Below, one piece after another: positions 49,453-59,876 of a stretch of 64,000 nucleotides of DNA. Position 1 is the first letter of the stretch; each line of letters opens with the position of its first letter. The stretch is from Bradyrhizobium sp. SZCCHNS1050 (lineage in GTDB: Bacteria > Pseudomonadota > Alphaproteobacteria > Rhizobiales > Xanthobacteraceae). Below the pieces are notes generated by a model, which was not told the DNA's origin, made no database searches, and saw nothing but the letters and a program-made list of their open reading frames with translations. The stretch covers positions 868,001-932,000 of the forward strand of contig NZ_JAUETR010000001.1 in the NCBI RefSeq assembly GCF_032484785.1, read 5' to 3'. The position numbers were made by a program, and so were the translations under genes.

Positions 49453-50909
49453 GATGTCCTCGCTGCCAACGCGTCCGCGACCGCTTCATGATCGCTGAAA
49501 TGCAGAATAGTGCTGCCGATGATCTGTCCGGTCTCATGGCCCTTGCCGGCGATCACGAGCGCATCGCCGGGCTGCAGCTCGCCGATCGCGACGCGGATTG
49601 CCTCCGTTCGGTCGCCGATCTCACGCGCACCGGGTACGGCGGCCAGGATTGCAGCGCGGATCGCAGCCGGATCCTCGCTGCGCGGATTGTCATCGGTGAC
49701 GATGACACTGTCGGCCTCTTCGGCGGCGATCGCGCCCATCAAGGGGCGCTTGCCGGTGTCACGGTCGCCGCCGGCGCCGAACACGACGACGAGCTTTCGC
49801 GGAGCATAGGGCCGCAGCGCATGCAGCGCCTTGGCGAGCGCATCCGGCTTGTGCGCGTAGTCGATGAAAATGGGTGCGCCATTGTGCTCGCCGACCAGCT
49901 CGAGCCGGCCCTTGGCGCCCTCGAGCTGCTCGAGCGATTCGAACACCGCTTGCGGATCGCTGCCGGTGCCGATCGCGAGGCCCGCCGCGACCAGCGCGTT
50001 CTCGATCTGAAACGCGCCGACCAGCGGCAGGCGGACCGCATGCATGCGGCCGCAATGCTGGATCTGGAGCTGCTGCGCAAAGCCGTCGATTGCAACGGCC
50101 ACGAGGCGAATGCCCTCGCCTGCACCGTCGCCATGCGTCCCCACCGTCATCAGGCGAAGACCGCGCGTCTGCGCCGCAGCGATGACTTCCGGCGAGCACT
50201 CATGATCGGCCGAGATCACCGCAGGCCCGCCCGGCGGCACGAGATCGCGGAACAGCCTCAGCTTGGCGTTGAGGTAGTGCGCGATGTCCGGATGATAGTC
50301 CATGTGGTCGCGCGACAGGTTCGTGAACCCGCCGGCCGAGACCCTGACACCGTCGAGCCTGAACTGATCGAGCCCGTGCGACGAAGCCTCGAACGCTAGA
50401 TGGGTGACGCCATCCTGCGTGATCTCGTCGATCTGCCGATGCAGCGCGATCGGATCTGGCGTCGTCAGCGAGCCGTAGACGGTGCGCTTGTCCGACACCA
50501 GCCCGACGGTGCCGATGCTGGCCGAGCTGTGGCCGAGGCGCTGCCAGATCTGGCGCGTGAAGGCCGCGACCGACGTCTTGCCGCTGGTGCCGGTGACGGC
50601 GGCAATCGTCGCCGGCTGCCGCGGATAGAACCGGGACGAAGCGAGCGCGAGTGCCCGCCGCGGGTTCGGCAGCGCGATGAATGGAACGGCCAGCCCTGTT
50701 CCAGGGCCCGCCGCGCCGGCCACGGCGACCGCACCGGCCGCGATTGCCGCCGCAATAAAGCGGGAGCCATCGGTCTTGGTGCCGGAGAGTGCAAAAAACA
50801 GGTCGCCGGGCCGCACGGCTCGGCTGTCGACGGCGAGGCCGGATATCTCGACTGCGGCGATGGGAGCGTCGAGCGTCGCCTGATCGCCCAGGAGGTCGTG
50901 AAGTTTCAT
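49449..50909 (-). CDS. murE: UDP-MurNAc-L-Ala-D-Glu--meso-diaminopimelate ligase
   Basis: This 486-residue enzyme adds the third residue of the stem peptide. The P-loop region [20 protein letters not shown] (about 105-124) is intact. The motif [11 protein letters not shown] (about 398-408) contains the DNPR sequence that selects meso-diaminopimelate rather than lysine, as expected for a Gram-negative. [16 protein letters not shown] and DYAHKPDAL are further family segments. It follows ftsI and overlaps murF. Confidence 0.97.
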   Translation of the reverse strand: MKLHDLLGDQATLDAPIAAVEISGLAVDSRAVRPGDLFFALSGTKTDGSRFIAAAIAAGAVAVAGAAGPGTGLAVPFIALPNPRRALALASSRFYPRQPATIAAVTGTSGKTSVAAFTRQIWQRLGHSSASIGTVGLVSDKRTVYGSLTTPDPIALHRQIDEITQDGVTHLAFEASSHGLDQFRLDGVRVSAGGFTNLSRDHMDYHPDIAHYLNAKLRLFRDLVPPGGPAVISADHECSPEVIAAAQTRGLRLMTVGTHGDGAGEGIRLVAVAIDGFAQQLQIQHCGRMHAVRLPLVGAFQIENALVAAGLAIGTGSDPQAVFESLEQLEGAKGRLELVGEHNGAPIFIDYAHKPDALAKALHALRPYAPRKLVVVFGAGGDRDTGKRPLMGAIAAEEADSVIVTDDNPRSEDPAAIRAAILAAVPGAREIGDRTEAIRVAIGELQPGDALVIAGKGHETGQIIGSTILHFSDHEAVADALAARTS

Positions 50910-50979
50910 CCTGGTTCCGTGCCAGTCCTGGCCCCGCCCGGGATGGCGGCAGCTCCAAAGCCTGCGATTCGACGACGGC

Positions 50980-52728
50980 TTACTGTGTCAGCCGCGATGC
51001 CGCAAGAATTTGGCGGTCGGACGGCGGAAGGTCAAAACGGGGCTCAATTCCCAGCAGCGGCCCGATCCGGGAGATCACGTTGCCAGCGGTCGGCACCGCG
51101 TTCCAGCCCGAGGTGATGAAGCCATAGGTTTCCTTCAGCGGCTGCGGCTCGTCCAGCATGATCAGGAGCTGGTATTTTGGCTTGTCCGCCGGGATCACGG
51201 CGGTGAAGAGGGTCAGCACCTTCTTCTTGGCGTAGCGGCCGTTGATCACCTTCTCGGCGGTGCCGGTCTTGCCGCCGATGTAGTAGCCCTTCACGTCGGC
51301 CTTGCGCGCGGTGCCGACCTCGGCGTTCAGACGCATCAGATACCGCATCTTCTCCGAGGTCTCCGGCTTGATCACGCGCTTGGCGACCTGCATCGCCTCT
51401 GCCTCGGTGCGCTTCATGAAAGTCGGCGGGATCAGATAGCCGCCATTGACCAGCGCACTGACGCCCATCACACCCTGCAGCGGCGCCACCGCCATGCCGT
51501 GACCGAACGCGATCGTGACCGTGTTCAATTCGCCCCAGCGCTTGGGCAGGATCGGCGAGGCGCTCTCAGGCAGCTCGGTGCGCAACCGGTCGAACTGGCC
51601 CATCTTGCGCAGGAACGCCTTGTGCGCTTCCACGCCCTGCGTCAACGCGATCCTGGCGGCGCCGACGTTGGACGAGAAGTAGAACACTTCCTTCATGTTG
51701 AGGAAGCGGCCCTTCGGCTCGTCGTCATGAATCGCGAACTTGCCGTAGTGCAGCGGCCCGCGTGCATCCCACAGCGAATTGAGATCATATTTGCCGGTGT
51801 CGAGCGCCATTGCCAGGGTGAACGCCTTGAAGGTCGAGCCCATCTCGTACACGCCCGTGGTCAGGCGGTTGATCCGGTCGGGATCGTGCGCTTCCTTCGG
51901 GTTGTTGGGATCGAAATCCGGCAGCGACACCATGGCGATGATCTCGCCTGTCCTGACATTGACGACGAGACCGGAAGCTGCCTTGGCCTTGAACTTGTCC
52001 TTGGCCTTGAGCAGTTCGTCGCGCAGCGCGTGCTCGACGCGCAGATCGACCGAGAGCTCGATTGGGCGCTGCAGGCGATCGGTGGCGAAGCCCGCGCGAT
52101 GCAGGTCGGCAAGGCCCTGATTGTCGAGCCACTTCTCCATGCCGGCGATGCCCTGGTTGTCGATGTTCACCAGGCCGATCAGATGGGCCACCTCGTTTCC
52201 GGTCGGATAGACGCGCTTGTTCTCGCGCAGGAAGCCGATGCCCGGCAGGCCGAGGCGATGAATGTCCTGCTGCTGCTTCGGCGTCATCTCGCGCTTCAAC
52301 CAGACGAAACCCTTGCGCGACAACAGTCGGTCGCGGACCTCGCCCGTATCGAGATCCGGCAAGGTCGCCGTCAGAAGCTCGATTGCCTCGTCCTTGTCGA
52401 TGAGACGACGCGGCTCGGCGAACAGGCTCGGCGTCTTCACGTCGGTGGCGAGAACGGCGCCATTGCGGTCGACGATATCGGGGCGCGCGGTGGCGATGGC
52501 GTCCTGCTGCGCGGCGCGCCGCGCGCTCGGACCATCCGAGCCGATCGCGAACATCACGAGGCGGCCGCCGATGACCGCGTAGACGGCAGCAAAGGCAATG
52601 ATCGCGAGGCCGACTCGCGCGCGCGCCTTGGCAGTCCGATCGACATCGCGCCCATACAGCAGCGTGCGCACCAGACGTTGCCGCCAGGGTTCCTGCGGCT
52701 TGACGTCGGGCCGAAGCTGATCGGTCAT
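50980..52728 (-). CDS. ftsI: Septal peptidoglycan transpeptidase (penicillin-binding protein 3)
   Basis: The ATG at 52728 overlaps the ftsL stop by four bases and gives 582 residues. The in-frame extension to 53124 runs through ftsL and is not used. A transmembrane anchor ([22 protein letters not shown], about 39-60) is followed by a dimerisation domain. The transpeptidase domain has the active-site Ser in GSTFKAF (about 294), SSN (about 350) and KTGT (about 485). It cross-links septal peptidoglycan with FtsW. Confidence 0.97.
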   Translation of the reverse strand: MTDQLRPDVKPQEPWRQRLVRTLLYGRDVDRTAKARARVGLAIIAFAAVYAVIGGRLVMFAIGSDGPSARRAAQQDAIATARPDIVDRNGAVLATDVKTPSLFAEPRRLIDKDEAIELLTATLPDLDTGEVRDRLLSRKGFVWLKREMTPKQQQDIHRLGLPGIGFLRENKRVYPTGNEVAHLIGLVNIDNQGIAGMEKWLDNQGLADLHRAGFATDRLQRPIELSVDLRVEHALRDELLKAKDKFKAKAASGLVVNVRTGEIIAMVSLPDFDPNNPKEAHDPDRINRLTTGVYEMGSTFKAFTLAMALDTGKYDLNSLWDARGPLHYGKFAIHDDEPKGRFLNMKEVFYFSSNVGAARIALTQGVEAHKAFLRKMGQFDRLRTELPESASPILPKRWGELNTVTIAFGHGMAVAPLQGVMGVSALVNGGYLIPPTFMKRTEAEAMQVAKRVIKPETSEKMRYLMRLNAEVGTARKADVKGYYIGGKTGTAEKVINGRYAKKKVLTLFTAVIPADKPKYQLLIMLDEPQPLKETYGFITSGWNAVPTAGNVISRIGPLLGIEPRFDLPPSDRQILAASRLTQ

Positions 52729-53117
52729 TGCTGATCCTCCGGGCGACGCACCGACCCGGTCACGGGGGGCTCTTCGTTGATCGCGTCGATCGCATCGATC
52801 ATCGATCCGATCGGATCCGGATTGTCCGGTCGCGCAAATCGCGGCGGCCGCTCCGGCAGATTCTTCAGGCTGTCGTATTGTGTGGCGTTGAGCGGCTTCA
52901 GCGGCAGATGCCGCTCGACCAGCCCTTGCAGCCGCAGCGGCGCGTCGAGCTTGGCCCATTCCGCGCGCAACACTGCGATGGCCTCGCGCTGCTCGCGGAT
53001 CTCGGCGCGCAATTGCAGCACGCGCTCGACCCGCGCCGTGGAGTCCATCTTGATGCGATAGACATAGGCCGCCGCGAAGATCAGCGAGCAGATCACGACG
53101 AGATGCAGGAGGCGCAT
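52725..53117 (-). CDS. ftsL: Cell division protein FtsL
   Basis: This 130-residue bitopic divisome protein has a membrane anchor near the start (LHLVVICSLIFAAAYVYRI, about 4-22). A leucine-zipper-like coiled coil follows (VERVLQLRAEIREQREAIAVLRAEWAKL, about 30-57). The tail after residue 75 is Pro/Asp-rich and longer than in E. coli. Position between rsmH and ftsI supports the assignment, which sequence alone would leave weaker because the family diverges quickly. Confidence 0.9.
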   Translation of the reverse strand: MRLLHLVVICSLIFAAAYVYRIKMDSTARVERVLQLRAEIREQREAIAVLRAEWAKLDAPLRLQGLVERHLPLKPLNATQYDSLKNLPERPPRFARPDNPDPIGSMIDAIDAINEEPPVTGSVRRPEDQQ

Positions 53118-53120
53118 CGG

Positions 53121-54116
53121 TCACCCTCCTCGCAGGACATCGGCCAGCCGCGGCCAGGGCGACGAGGATGCCGAAGCGTGCGCCGGCGCCGCCGTGCGCT
53201 CGGCACCGCGCAGCTTGGCGGACCGCGCCCGCGGATTGGCTTCGGTCTCAGCCTCCGCGGCCACGACCGGCTTGCGGTTGAGCAACTGGAAGCTCGGTGC
53301 CTCCTGCGCGATCTCGGGCAGATGGCGCGAGCCGCCGCCGGTCCTGCTGCGCTCGGCGAGGAACGTCTTGACGATGCGGTCCTCGAGCGAATGGAACGAG
53401 ACGACCGCCAGCCGGCCGCCCGGCGCCAGCACGCGCTCCGCTGCCGACAGCGCCTGTTCGAGCTCGTCCAGCTCCTCGTTGACGAGAATCCGCAGCGCCT
53501 GGAACGTGCGCGTCGCCGGATGGATGTCGCCAGGCTTGGATCTCACCACGCGCGCGACGATGTCGGCGAGTTGCCGCGTCGTCGTGATCGGCTGTTCCTT
53601 GCGCGCGGCGACGATGGCCCGCGCCACGGCGCGGGAGTGCCGCTCTTCGCCAAAGATGTAGATGACGTCGGCCAGAGCGCGCTCGGCAGCGTTGGCGACG
53701 ACATCGGCGGCCGTCGGTCCCGTGCCGCCCATCCGCATGTCGAGCGGGCCGTCGAACCTGAACGAGAAGCCGCGCGCGGCGGAGTCGAGCTGCATCGAGG
53801 AGACGCCGACATCCATCACGATGCCATCGACATGCGCAAGGCCTCGCGATGCACAGATGTCGGCCAATGCCGAGAAACGGTTCTCGACCAGTGTCAGGCG
53901 ACCGCCCGCTTCGGCGAGGAGACCTGCGCCGCCGGCGATTGCGGTGCTGTCGCGATCGATCCCGATGACGTGTGTTCCCGCCGTTGCCAGGATCAGGCGC
54001 GTATAGCCACCGGCACCAAAGGTCGCATCGACGTAGGTTCCGCCGCCGCGTGGCGCCAGCATCTCGACCGCTTCGGGGCCGAGCACCGGGATGTGCCGCT
54101 GGTCAGCCGTGCTCAC
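53121..54116 (-). CDS. rsmH: 16S rRNA m4C1402 methyltransferase
   Basis: A GTG start at 54114-54116 with GGAG seven bases upstream gives 331 residues, close to the 313 of E. coli. An ATG at 54236 would give a longer, unsupported N-terminus. It begins [34 protein letters not shown] (about 5-38), the RsmH opening and SAM motif. It also contains [16 protein letters not shown] and [15 protein letters not shown] (about 255-269). It modifies C1402 of 16S rRNA. It heads the dcw string; no mraZ precedes it in this window. Confidence 0.95.
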   Translation of the reverse strand: MSTADQRHIPVLGPEAVEMLAPRGGGTYVDATFGAGGYTRLILATAGTHVIGIDRDSTAIAGGAGLLAEAGGRLTLVENRFSALADICASRGLAHVDGIVMDVGVSSMQLDSAARGFSFRFDGPLDMRMGGTGPTAADVVANAAERALADVIYIFGEERHSRAVARAIVAARKEQPITTTRQLADIVARVVRSKPGDIHPATRTFQALRILVNEELDELEQALSAAERVLAPGGRLAVVSFHSLEDRIVKTFLAERSRTGGGSRHLPEIAQEAPSFQLLNRKPVVAAEAETEANPRARSAKLRGAERTAAPAHASASSSPWPRLADVLRGG

Positions 54117-54668
54117 CCGGCCGCTCCGCACGCGCGCCGTTGCTTCAGACTGACTTTGGTTGGCAGCGAGCCCATCGCGCCCTCGATCCTCGCGCCCCGT
54201 CAATTCGCCAAGCCATCTCCCGGGACGCTCCGTCATCCGTCGCGCCGTCACGACATCAGCAGCACGATCCGGCCATGTCGAGATCCTCGATCCGACAGCG
54301 ATCGCGCGGCGCCGGAGCGCCCCGGAACCGCTTTCGATCGTGATCTGCCGTGCAGGACCTTGCATCGTGGCGGCTTGCCGTCCCGAAAGCCGGCTTGGCT
54401 CTTCACCACTCAGTAACGGCGTTTAGCGTTAACAAACCGTTGATGGTCTGTGGCGGATGTTGGGCACTTGGACCGCGAGGCGGAGCTGCCCGGTAGACGT
54501 TTCGTCCTGCTCGCCGCCGTGCCGTTCGGCGGACCGGCGATCGCGATACAACGGTCCGCTCAATAGCGAGGGCTCGCATGCGATTTCGATTGCGGCTGGG
54601 TCATGTAAAAGAGTAGTGCCTGCCCATATCCGGTTTGAGCCGCCGCCGCCGTCCGCTTCGAGTCGTTC
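54117..54668. promoter_or_regulatory. Divergent region between rsmH and the amidase gene
   Basis: About 550 bases with no gene I can support; no mraZ-like frame is present. The stretch 54404-54450 is AT-rich and contains GTTAAC and a tttagcgttaacaaacc segment. It is a reasonable place for the promoter that drives rsmH and the dcw cluster, but no sigma boxes could be fixed. Confidence 0.4.
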
Positions 54669-55520
54669 ATGCCAAGTCCCTCCGACAAGCCGGAATCGAA
54701 GCGTCCTCGTGCGCTGCAGATCCCCAAAGGCGTTTCCAACCTGCCGGTCTTCACGCCGGACTCGTCGGTTGTCTCCGACGTGATCCCGTCGGCCAATTTC
54801 GGCGAGCGCAAGGGTGGGCGCCAGCCGGACATGATCATTCTTCATTACACCGGCATGCCGGATGTCGAAGGGGCAATCACCAAGCTGTGCACCGCCGGCA
54901 GCGAGGTCTCCGCGCATTACGTCGTGCTCGAGGACGGACGCATCGTCCAGTGCGTGCCGGAGGCCTTGCGCGCTTGGCACGCGGGTCTCTCGTCATGGGA
55001 CGGCGAGGAGGACATCAATTCCTGCTCGATCGGCATAGAGATCGTCAATCGCGGCCACGATTGGGGCTATCCGGATTTCCCACCGCGGCAGATCGCGGCG
55101 GTCATCGCGCTGTGCCGGGGCATCATGCTCCGCCGCAATGTCCCGGCGCATCGCGTGCTCGGGCATTCCGACGTGGCACCCGCGCGCAAGAAGGATCCGG
55201 GTGAGAAATTCCCGTGGCATTCGCTGGCGAATTCGGGCGTGGGCCACTGGGTGCAGCCGGCGGCGATCACCAAGGGCGAGACGCTAAAGCTCGGCAGCAT
55301 CGGCGACGACGTCAAGGGCTTGCAGAAGGCGCTCGCCAAATACGGCTATGGCGTGCCGATCACGGGTAAATTCGACGGCATCACCATGGATGTCGTCACC
55401 GCGTTCCAGCGGCACTTCCGCCCCGAAAAGATCGACGGCATCGCCGACCGCTCGACCTTGTGGACGTTGCATGCGCTGCTGACGAGCCTGCCGGCCGAGG
55501 ATCAGGCGCCGCGCGTCTGA
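54669..55520 (+). CDS. N-acetylmuramoyl-L-alanine amidase (Amidase_2) with peptidoglycan-binding domain
   Basis: This 283-residue enzyme cleaves the MurNAc-L-Ala bond. The amidase_2 domain (about 50-190) has zinc ligands in MIILHYTGMP (His, about 59) and LGHSDVAPARKKDPGEKFPW (His, about 162, and Asp). A PG_binding_1 domain (about 213-275: LKLGSIGDDVKGLQKALAKYG) follows. It resembles AmiD-type enzymes of peptidoglycan recycling or turnover. No classical signal peptide is seen, so its location is uncertain. It is divergent from rsmH. Confidence 0.92.
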   Translation: MPSPSDKPESKRPRALQIPKGVSNLPVFTPDSSVVSDVIPSANFGERKGGRQPDMIILHYTGMPDVEGAITKLCTAGSEVSAHYVVLEDGRIVQCVPEALRAWHAGLSSWDGEEDINSCSIGIEIVNRGHDWGYPDFPPRQIAAVIALCRGIMLRRNVPAHRVLGHSDVAPARKKDPGEKFPWHSLANSGVGHWVQPAAITKGETLKLGSIGDDVKGLQKALAKYGYGVPITGKFDGITMDVVTAFQRHFRPEKIDGIADRSTLWTLHALLTSLPAEDQAPRV

Positions 55521-55524
55521 CACG

Positions 55525-56769
55525 TCAGGCCTCCACGTCGAGCTCGCCGAGCCGCCGTGCATAGAGACGCTTGAGCGGCGCGAGCTGCGTGGCTGCGCTC
55601 GCCTCGCGGTAAGCAGCGCGCGCCTCGTCGCGCCGACCGAGCCGCCGCAGAAGGTCTGCCCGCACCGCCGGCAGCAGATCGTACTGCTTCAATCCGCCGC
55701 GCGCGGCCAGCGCATCGACCAGTGCCAGCGCCCGCGCCGGGCCGTCGACCATCGAGACAGCGGCCGCATGATTGAGCTCGATCACAGGCGATGGCGCGAT
55801 CCGCAGCAGAACCTCGTAGAGCCCCACGATCTGCCGCCAATCCGTTTCAGCGTAGCTGGAGGCCTGAGCATGAAGCGCGGCAATCGCTGCCTGGACCGTA
55901 TAGGGCTGCGGGAGCCCCTTCATGCCCAGGGCCTGTTCGACCAGCCCAAGCCCTTCGGCGATCTGCTCACGATTCCACAGCGAGCGGTCCTGCTCCTCCA
56001 GCAGGACGATGTCGCCCGCCGCATTGGTACGGCCGGCGCGCCGCGCATCGTGCAGCAGCATCAACGCGAGCAGGCCCTTGATGTCGCGCGCCTCCGGCAT
56101 CAAGCCAAGCAGCAGGCGACACAGCCGGATCGCCTCGCGCGCGAGATCCTCACGAATCAGCTCGGTGCCTGAGGTCGCGAGATAGCCCTCGGTGAACACC
56201 AGATAGATCACGGTCAGGACACCGCGCAGCCGCTCCTCGAGCGCATCGCGTCCCGGCACCTCGTAGGGAATGCCGGCGAGGCGGATCTTCTGCTTGGCGC
56301 GCACCAGGCGCTGCGCCATCGCCTCCTCGCCGGTGACAAGTGCGCGGGCGACCTCGGCGGTGGTGAGGCCGCAGACCGTGCGCAGCGTCAGCGCCACCTG
56401 GACCTCCGGCGCGAACGACGGATGGCAGCAGGTGAAGATCAGCCGCAGCATGTCGTCGTCGAGATCGCCCGGCGCGTCGGCATCGTCGTTGGCGGCATCG
56501 CGCTCGATGGCGTGAACGATCTCCGCCTCCTTGCCGCGAAAATTGCTCCGCCGCCGGATCCGGTCGATCGCCTTGTTGCGGGCGACATTGACCAGCCACG
56601 CCCGCGGGTTGGCGGGAGCGTCGGACCCCCGCCATTTGAGCAGCGCCGCAGCGAACGCATCCTGCAGCACGTCCTCGGCCAGATCGAAGTCACCGACGAG
56701 CCGGATCAAGGTCGCGAGTGCGCGGCCGGCCTCATCGCGGAACACCTTGTCGATCGCATCAAGCGTCAT
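55525..56769 (-). CDS. ECF RNA polymerase sigma factor, ECF42-like (with DUF6596 and TPR-like C-terminus)
   Basis: This 414-residue protein has sigma region 2 ([26 protein letters not shown]...[20 protein letters not shown], about 21-75). Region 4 follows ([36 protein letters not shown], about 127-162). After it comes a long C-terminal extension (about 180-414) of helical, TPR-like repeats as found in ECF42 factors. No anti-sigma gene is adjacent; in this group the C-terminal domain is thought to control activity. It lies downstream of, and probably cotranscribed with, the DGPF/YCII gene, the known genomic partner of ECF42. Confidence 0.9.
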   Translation of the reverse strand: MTLDAIDKVFRDEAGRALATLIRLVGDFDLAEDVLQDAFAAALLKWRGSDAPANPRAWLVNVARNKAIDRIRRRSNFRGKEAEIVHAIERDAANDDADAPGDLDDDMLRLIFTCCHPSFAPEVQVALTLRTVCGLTTAEVARALVTGEEAMAQRLVRAKQKIRLAGIPYEVPGRDALEERLRGVLTVIYLVFTEGYLATSGTELIREDLAREAIRLCRLLLGLMPEARDIKGLLALMLLHDARRAGRTNAAGDIVLLEEQDRSLWNREQIAEGLGLVEQALGMKGLPQPYTVQAAIAALHAQASSYAETDWRQIVGLYEVLLRIAPSPVIELNHAAAVSMVDGPARALALVDALAARGGLKQYDLLPAVRADLLRRLGRRDEARAAYREASAATQLAPLKRLYARRLGELDVEA

Positions 56770-56802
56770 CGGTGACCCTTCTCGGCCGCGAGCGCACCGG
56801 CC

Positions 56803-57156
56803 TCAATGATTATATTGCCAGACCGGCCGCACCTCGATCGAGCCGAAACGGGCGCCGGGAATCCGCGCGGCAATCCCGATCGCCTCGTCGAGATTCTTGG
56901 CCTCGATCATGTAATAGCCGCCGAGCTGCTCGCGGGTCTCGGCGAACGGACCGTCCGTGGTGAGGATCTTGCCGTCGCGCACCCGCACCGTCGTCGACGT
57001 CGTGGTCGGCTGCAGCCGGTCGCCGCCCTTGTAATTGCCGCTCGAGATGATCGACTGGGTGAAGGTCTGGTACTCCGCCAGCATCTTGCCCTCGGCCTCC
57101 TTCTCCATCTTCGCGTAGTCGACTTCGTTCTGGTAGATCATCAACAGATATTGCAT
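56803..57156 (-). CDS. DGPF/YCII-domain protein, partner of the ECF sigma factor
   Basis: This 117-residue protein opens with MQYLLMIYQNE and contains TTDGPFAETREQLGGYYMIEAKNLDEAI (about 66-93). The D-G-P-F tetrad names the family. It is a small cytosolic ferredoxin-like fold. Genes of this kind are encoded beside ECF42 sigma factors and are usually their targets. The exact biochemical role is unknown. It ends 33 bases before the sigma gene, both on the minus strand. Confidence 0.9.
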   Translation of the reverse strand: MQYLLMIYQNEVDYAKMEKEAEGKMLAEYQTFTQSIISSGNYKGGDRLQPTTTSTTVRVRDGKILTTDGPFAETREQLGGYYMIEAKNLDEAIGIAARIPGARFGSIEVRPVWQYNH

Positions 57157-57295
57157 CGAACTTGCTCCCTTGTTTCGGCCGGATCGCCGACATCCAGTCG
57201 AATGGCGCGCTCACGAAACGACACGCCCAGGATAATATTTTTGCCGGCGCAGCGATGGCTTGACCTGATGGCCGGGAAGCCCCATTCAAGCTGCG

Positions 57296-57735
57296 TCAGT
57301 CGGCCGGACGGCCGCTCCGGCAGGCGCCGAAAGGCCGCCGGGGAGGAAAGTCCGGGCTCCATCGACATGCGGTGCCGGATAACGTCCGGCGGGGGCGACC
57401 CCAGGGATAGTGCCACAGAGAACGAACCGCTTCCTCCCGCGAGGGAGGCGAGTAAGGGTGAAAAGGTGCGGTAAGAGCGCACCGCGGGGCCGGCAACGGA
57501 ACCGGCATGGTAAACCCCACCGGGAGCAAAACCGAATAGGGACGGCCACGCGGAGACAATCGCCAAGGCAGATGATGCCAAGGCGATGACGTCCGCGGGA
57601 GCGATGTCAGGCTCGCCGTCCGGGTAGGTTGCCCGAGGTCGCGCGCAAGCGCGATCCCAGAGGAATGGCCGTCACGTATCGTCATGCGCAAGCATCACGG
57701 TGCCCTACAGAACCCGGCTTACAGGCCGGCTGATA
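57296..57735 (+). ncRNA. rnpB: RNase P RNA, class A
   Basis: The catalytic RNA of RNase P, which trims tRNA 5' ends. The conserved block GAGGAAAGTCCGGGCTCC is at 57343-57360, followed by gatagtgccacagagaacg (about 57405) and ggtgaaaaggtgcggtaagag (about 57457). The 3' P4 strand with ACAGAACCCGGCTTAC is at 57707-57722. The terminal helix P1 pairs cagtcggcc (57297-57305) with ggccggctg (57724-57732), which fixes the ends within a few bases. A strong terminator follows. The size of about 440 bases is normal for alphaproteobacteria. Confidence 0.95.
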
Positions 57736-57742
57736 TGTTCAT

Positions 57743-57784
57743 GAGGGGCTCGGCGCAGCAGCGCCGGGCCCCTCACCATTTTTG
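57743..57784 (+). terminator. Intrinsic terminator of rnpB
   Basis: A 14-bp stem with one T-G wobble (gaggggctcggcgc at 57743-57756, gcgccgggcccctc at 57761-57774) closes on an agca loop. It is followed by accattttt, giving a U-tract. It directly follows the RNase P RNA and faces the end of the ABC exporter gene. Confidence 0.88.
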
Positions 57785-59602
57785 TCAACCGGCGGCCGAG
57801 AGCTGGCCGAACTCGGTGGCCTGGCGCTCGAACAGGCTGCGATAGAGTCCGCCGGGTCTGCCAACCAGCGTGGCGTGGCTGCCCTGCTCGACGATACGGC
57901 CGCGGTCGAACACCAGGATGCGATCGAGGCTGCGCACGGTCGCCAGCCGATGCGCGATCACGATCGCCGTCCTGCCCTTCATCAGCCGCTCCATCGCCCC
58001 CTGGATCAGCGCCTCGGATTCCGAATCGAGGCTCGAGGTCGCCTCGTCCAGGATCAGCACCCGCGCGTCCGCCAGGAACGCCCGCGCCAGCGCGCCCCGC
58101 TGCCGCTCGCCGCCCGACAGCTTGACGCCGCGCTCGCCGACCAGCGTGCCGTAGCCCTTCGGCAGGCGCGTGATGAACTCATGCGCGTTGGCGAGCCGCG
58201 CCGCCTGCTCGATCTCGGCCTGGCTGGCGCCAGGACGGCCATAGGCGATGTTCTCGGCCAGCGAGCGGTGGAACAGGATCGGCTCCTGCTGCACGATCGC
58301 GATCTGGCTGCGCAGCGAGTCCTGCGTGGCATGCGCGATGTCCTGCCCGTCGATGAGGATGCGGCCGCCGCCAACGTCGTAGAGCCGCTGCACCAGCTTG
58401 ACGAAGGTCGTCTTGCCGGAGCCGGAGCGCCCGACGAGGCCGATCCGCTCGCCCGGCCGGATGTCCACCGAGAGCCGGTCGTACAGCGGGGTGCGATGGC
58501 CGCCATAGTGGAACGTCACCGCATCGAACACGATGTGCCCACCGGTCACCGCGATCGGCCTGGCGTCCTTGGCATCGATGATGCCGATCGGCTCGCTGTG
58601 GATCGCGACCAGCTCGTCCATGTCGTTGACCGCGCGCTGCAGGTTGTTGATGTGCATGCCGACGTCACGCAGATACGCATGGATAACGTAGTAGCTCGTC
58701 AGCACATAGGTGACGTCGCCTGGCGAGGCCTTGCCCGCCATCCACAGCAGCACGGCGCCGCCGATCACCGAGGAGCGCAGGCACAGCAGCACGCCGAGCT
58801 GCACGGCCGCCGTGGTGTTGTAGCGCAGCCAGGTGCGGTTGACGCGGCGGCTCCAACGGCTGACGACGCGCATCAGCCGGCCGTCCTCGCGGGCTTCCGC
58901 GCCGAACGACTTGACCACCGCATTGCAGCTCAGCGCGTCCGCCAGCGTGCCGCCGACCTTGGTGTCCCAGGCGTTGGAGATCCGTGCGGCCGGGGCGATG
59001 TAGCGGGTCGAGAACGCGACGGTCATCGCGACGTACAGCACCGCGCCGACGGCGATCACGCCGCCCAGCGCGCCCCAGTGCAGGCCGAGCAGCACCATCG
59101 AGCCCAGCAGCACCGAGAGCGACGGCAGCAGCGCCAGCAGGATGGTGTCGTTATAGAGGTCGAGCGCCCACATGCCCCGGGTGATCTTGCGCACCGTGGA
59201 GCCGGCGAAGCTGTTGGCGTGCCAGTCGGTCGAGAAGCGCTGCACGCGCACGAAGGCGTCGCGCGCCACGTCGGACATGATGCGCAGGGTGAACGGCACG
59301 ATCAGCTGCAGGCCCGACAATCGCAGCACGATCGAGGCGAAGCCGAGGGCTACGATGGCGGCGAACGCCACCAGCGCACTGTGCCGTGCATCGGCATTGC
59401 CTGGGCCCAGGGTGAGCGCATCGACCAGCCGGCCGGAGAACAGCGGCATGAACAGATCGGCAGCGGTGGCGCCGAGCAGCGCGCACGCAATGCCGAGCGT
59501 CATGCGTGGCTGCTTCAGCCAGTGGCGGGTCACGAACGGGATCACGACGCGGATCGCGGCGGGACGCTTGTCGGCCTTCAGGCCGGAGACGTCGACGGTC
59601 AT
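57785..59602 (-). CDS. ABC exporter with fused membrane and ATPase domains (MsbA/multidrug type)
   Basis: This 605-residue half-transporter has six membrane helices in the first 340 residues. The C-terminal ATPase carries Walker A GLVGRSGSGKTTFVKLVQRLYD (about 390-411), signature VKLSGGERQRGALARAFLADAR (about 490-511) and Walker B VLILDEATSSLDSESE. It acts as a homodimer exporting lipids or drugs; the substrate is unknown. It lies downstream of the EmrAB-type operon on the same strand, but 274 bases away, so linkage is uncertain. Confidence 0.92.
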   Translation of the reverse strand: MTVDVSGLKADKRPAAIRVVIPFVTRHWLKQPRMTLGIACALLGATAADLFMPLFSGRLVDALTLGPGNADARHSALVAFAAIVALGFASIVLRLSGLQLIVPFTLRIMSDVARDAFVRVQRFSTDWHANSFAGSTVRKITRGMWALDLYNDTILLALLPSLSVLLGSMVLLGLHWGALGGVIAVGAVLYVAMTVAFSTRYIAPAARISNAWDTKVGGTLADALSCNAVVKSFGAEAREDGRLMRVVSRWSRRVNRTWLRYNTTAAVQLGVLLCLRSSVIGGAVLLWMAGKASPGDVTYVLTSYYVIHAYLRDVGMHINNLQRAVNDMDELVAIHSEPIGIIDAKDARPIAVTGGHIVFDAVTFHYGGHRTPLYDRLSVDIRPGERIGLVGRSGSGKTTFVKLVQRLYDVGGGRILIDGQDIAHATQDSLRSQIAIVQQEPILFHRSLAENIAYGRPGASQAEIEQAARLANAHEFITRLPKGYGTLVGERGVKLSGGERQRGALARAFLADARVLILDEATSSLDSESEALIQGAMERLMKGRTAIVIAHRLATVRSLDRILVFDRGRIVEQGSHATLVGRPGGLYRSLFERQATEFGQLSAAG

Positions 59603-59821
59603 GGCATCATCCGGCCGCGCTCGCAGCGCCAGCCGGCTCCAAATAGTGCAGACGCGACGCGGCGCGCGATCTGCGGATGAGTAACTCAGGCGTTGGGAAG
59701 TTAAGCGATGGTGCTCAAAGCGAGCGGCCGAACACCAGAACAGGCATCGAGCGGGTGCATGCGATCTGCAGATGCGATGTGGTCATGCAAATCTCCCCGG
59801 TTCGAGCGACAATTCTTGTTC

Positions 59822-59839
59822 CATACCATCGACGGTATG
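59822..59839. other. Short inverted repeat between emrB-like and ABC exporter genes
   Basis: cataccatcgacggtatg is a 6-6-6 inverted repeat in the 274-base gap. It could be an operator for the ABC exporter gene (start at 59602) or a weak RNA hairpin. No U-tract follows on either strand. Confidence 0.3.
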
Positions 59840-59876
59840 ATTTGGCAACCCGCGGCGCGCGCAGGAGCCGCTCACG

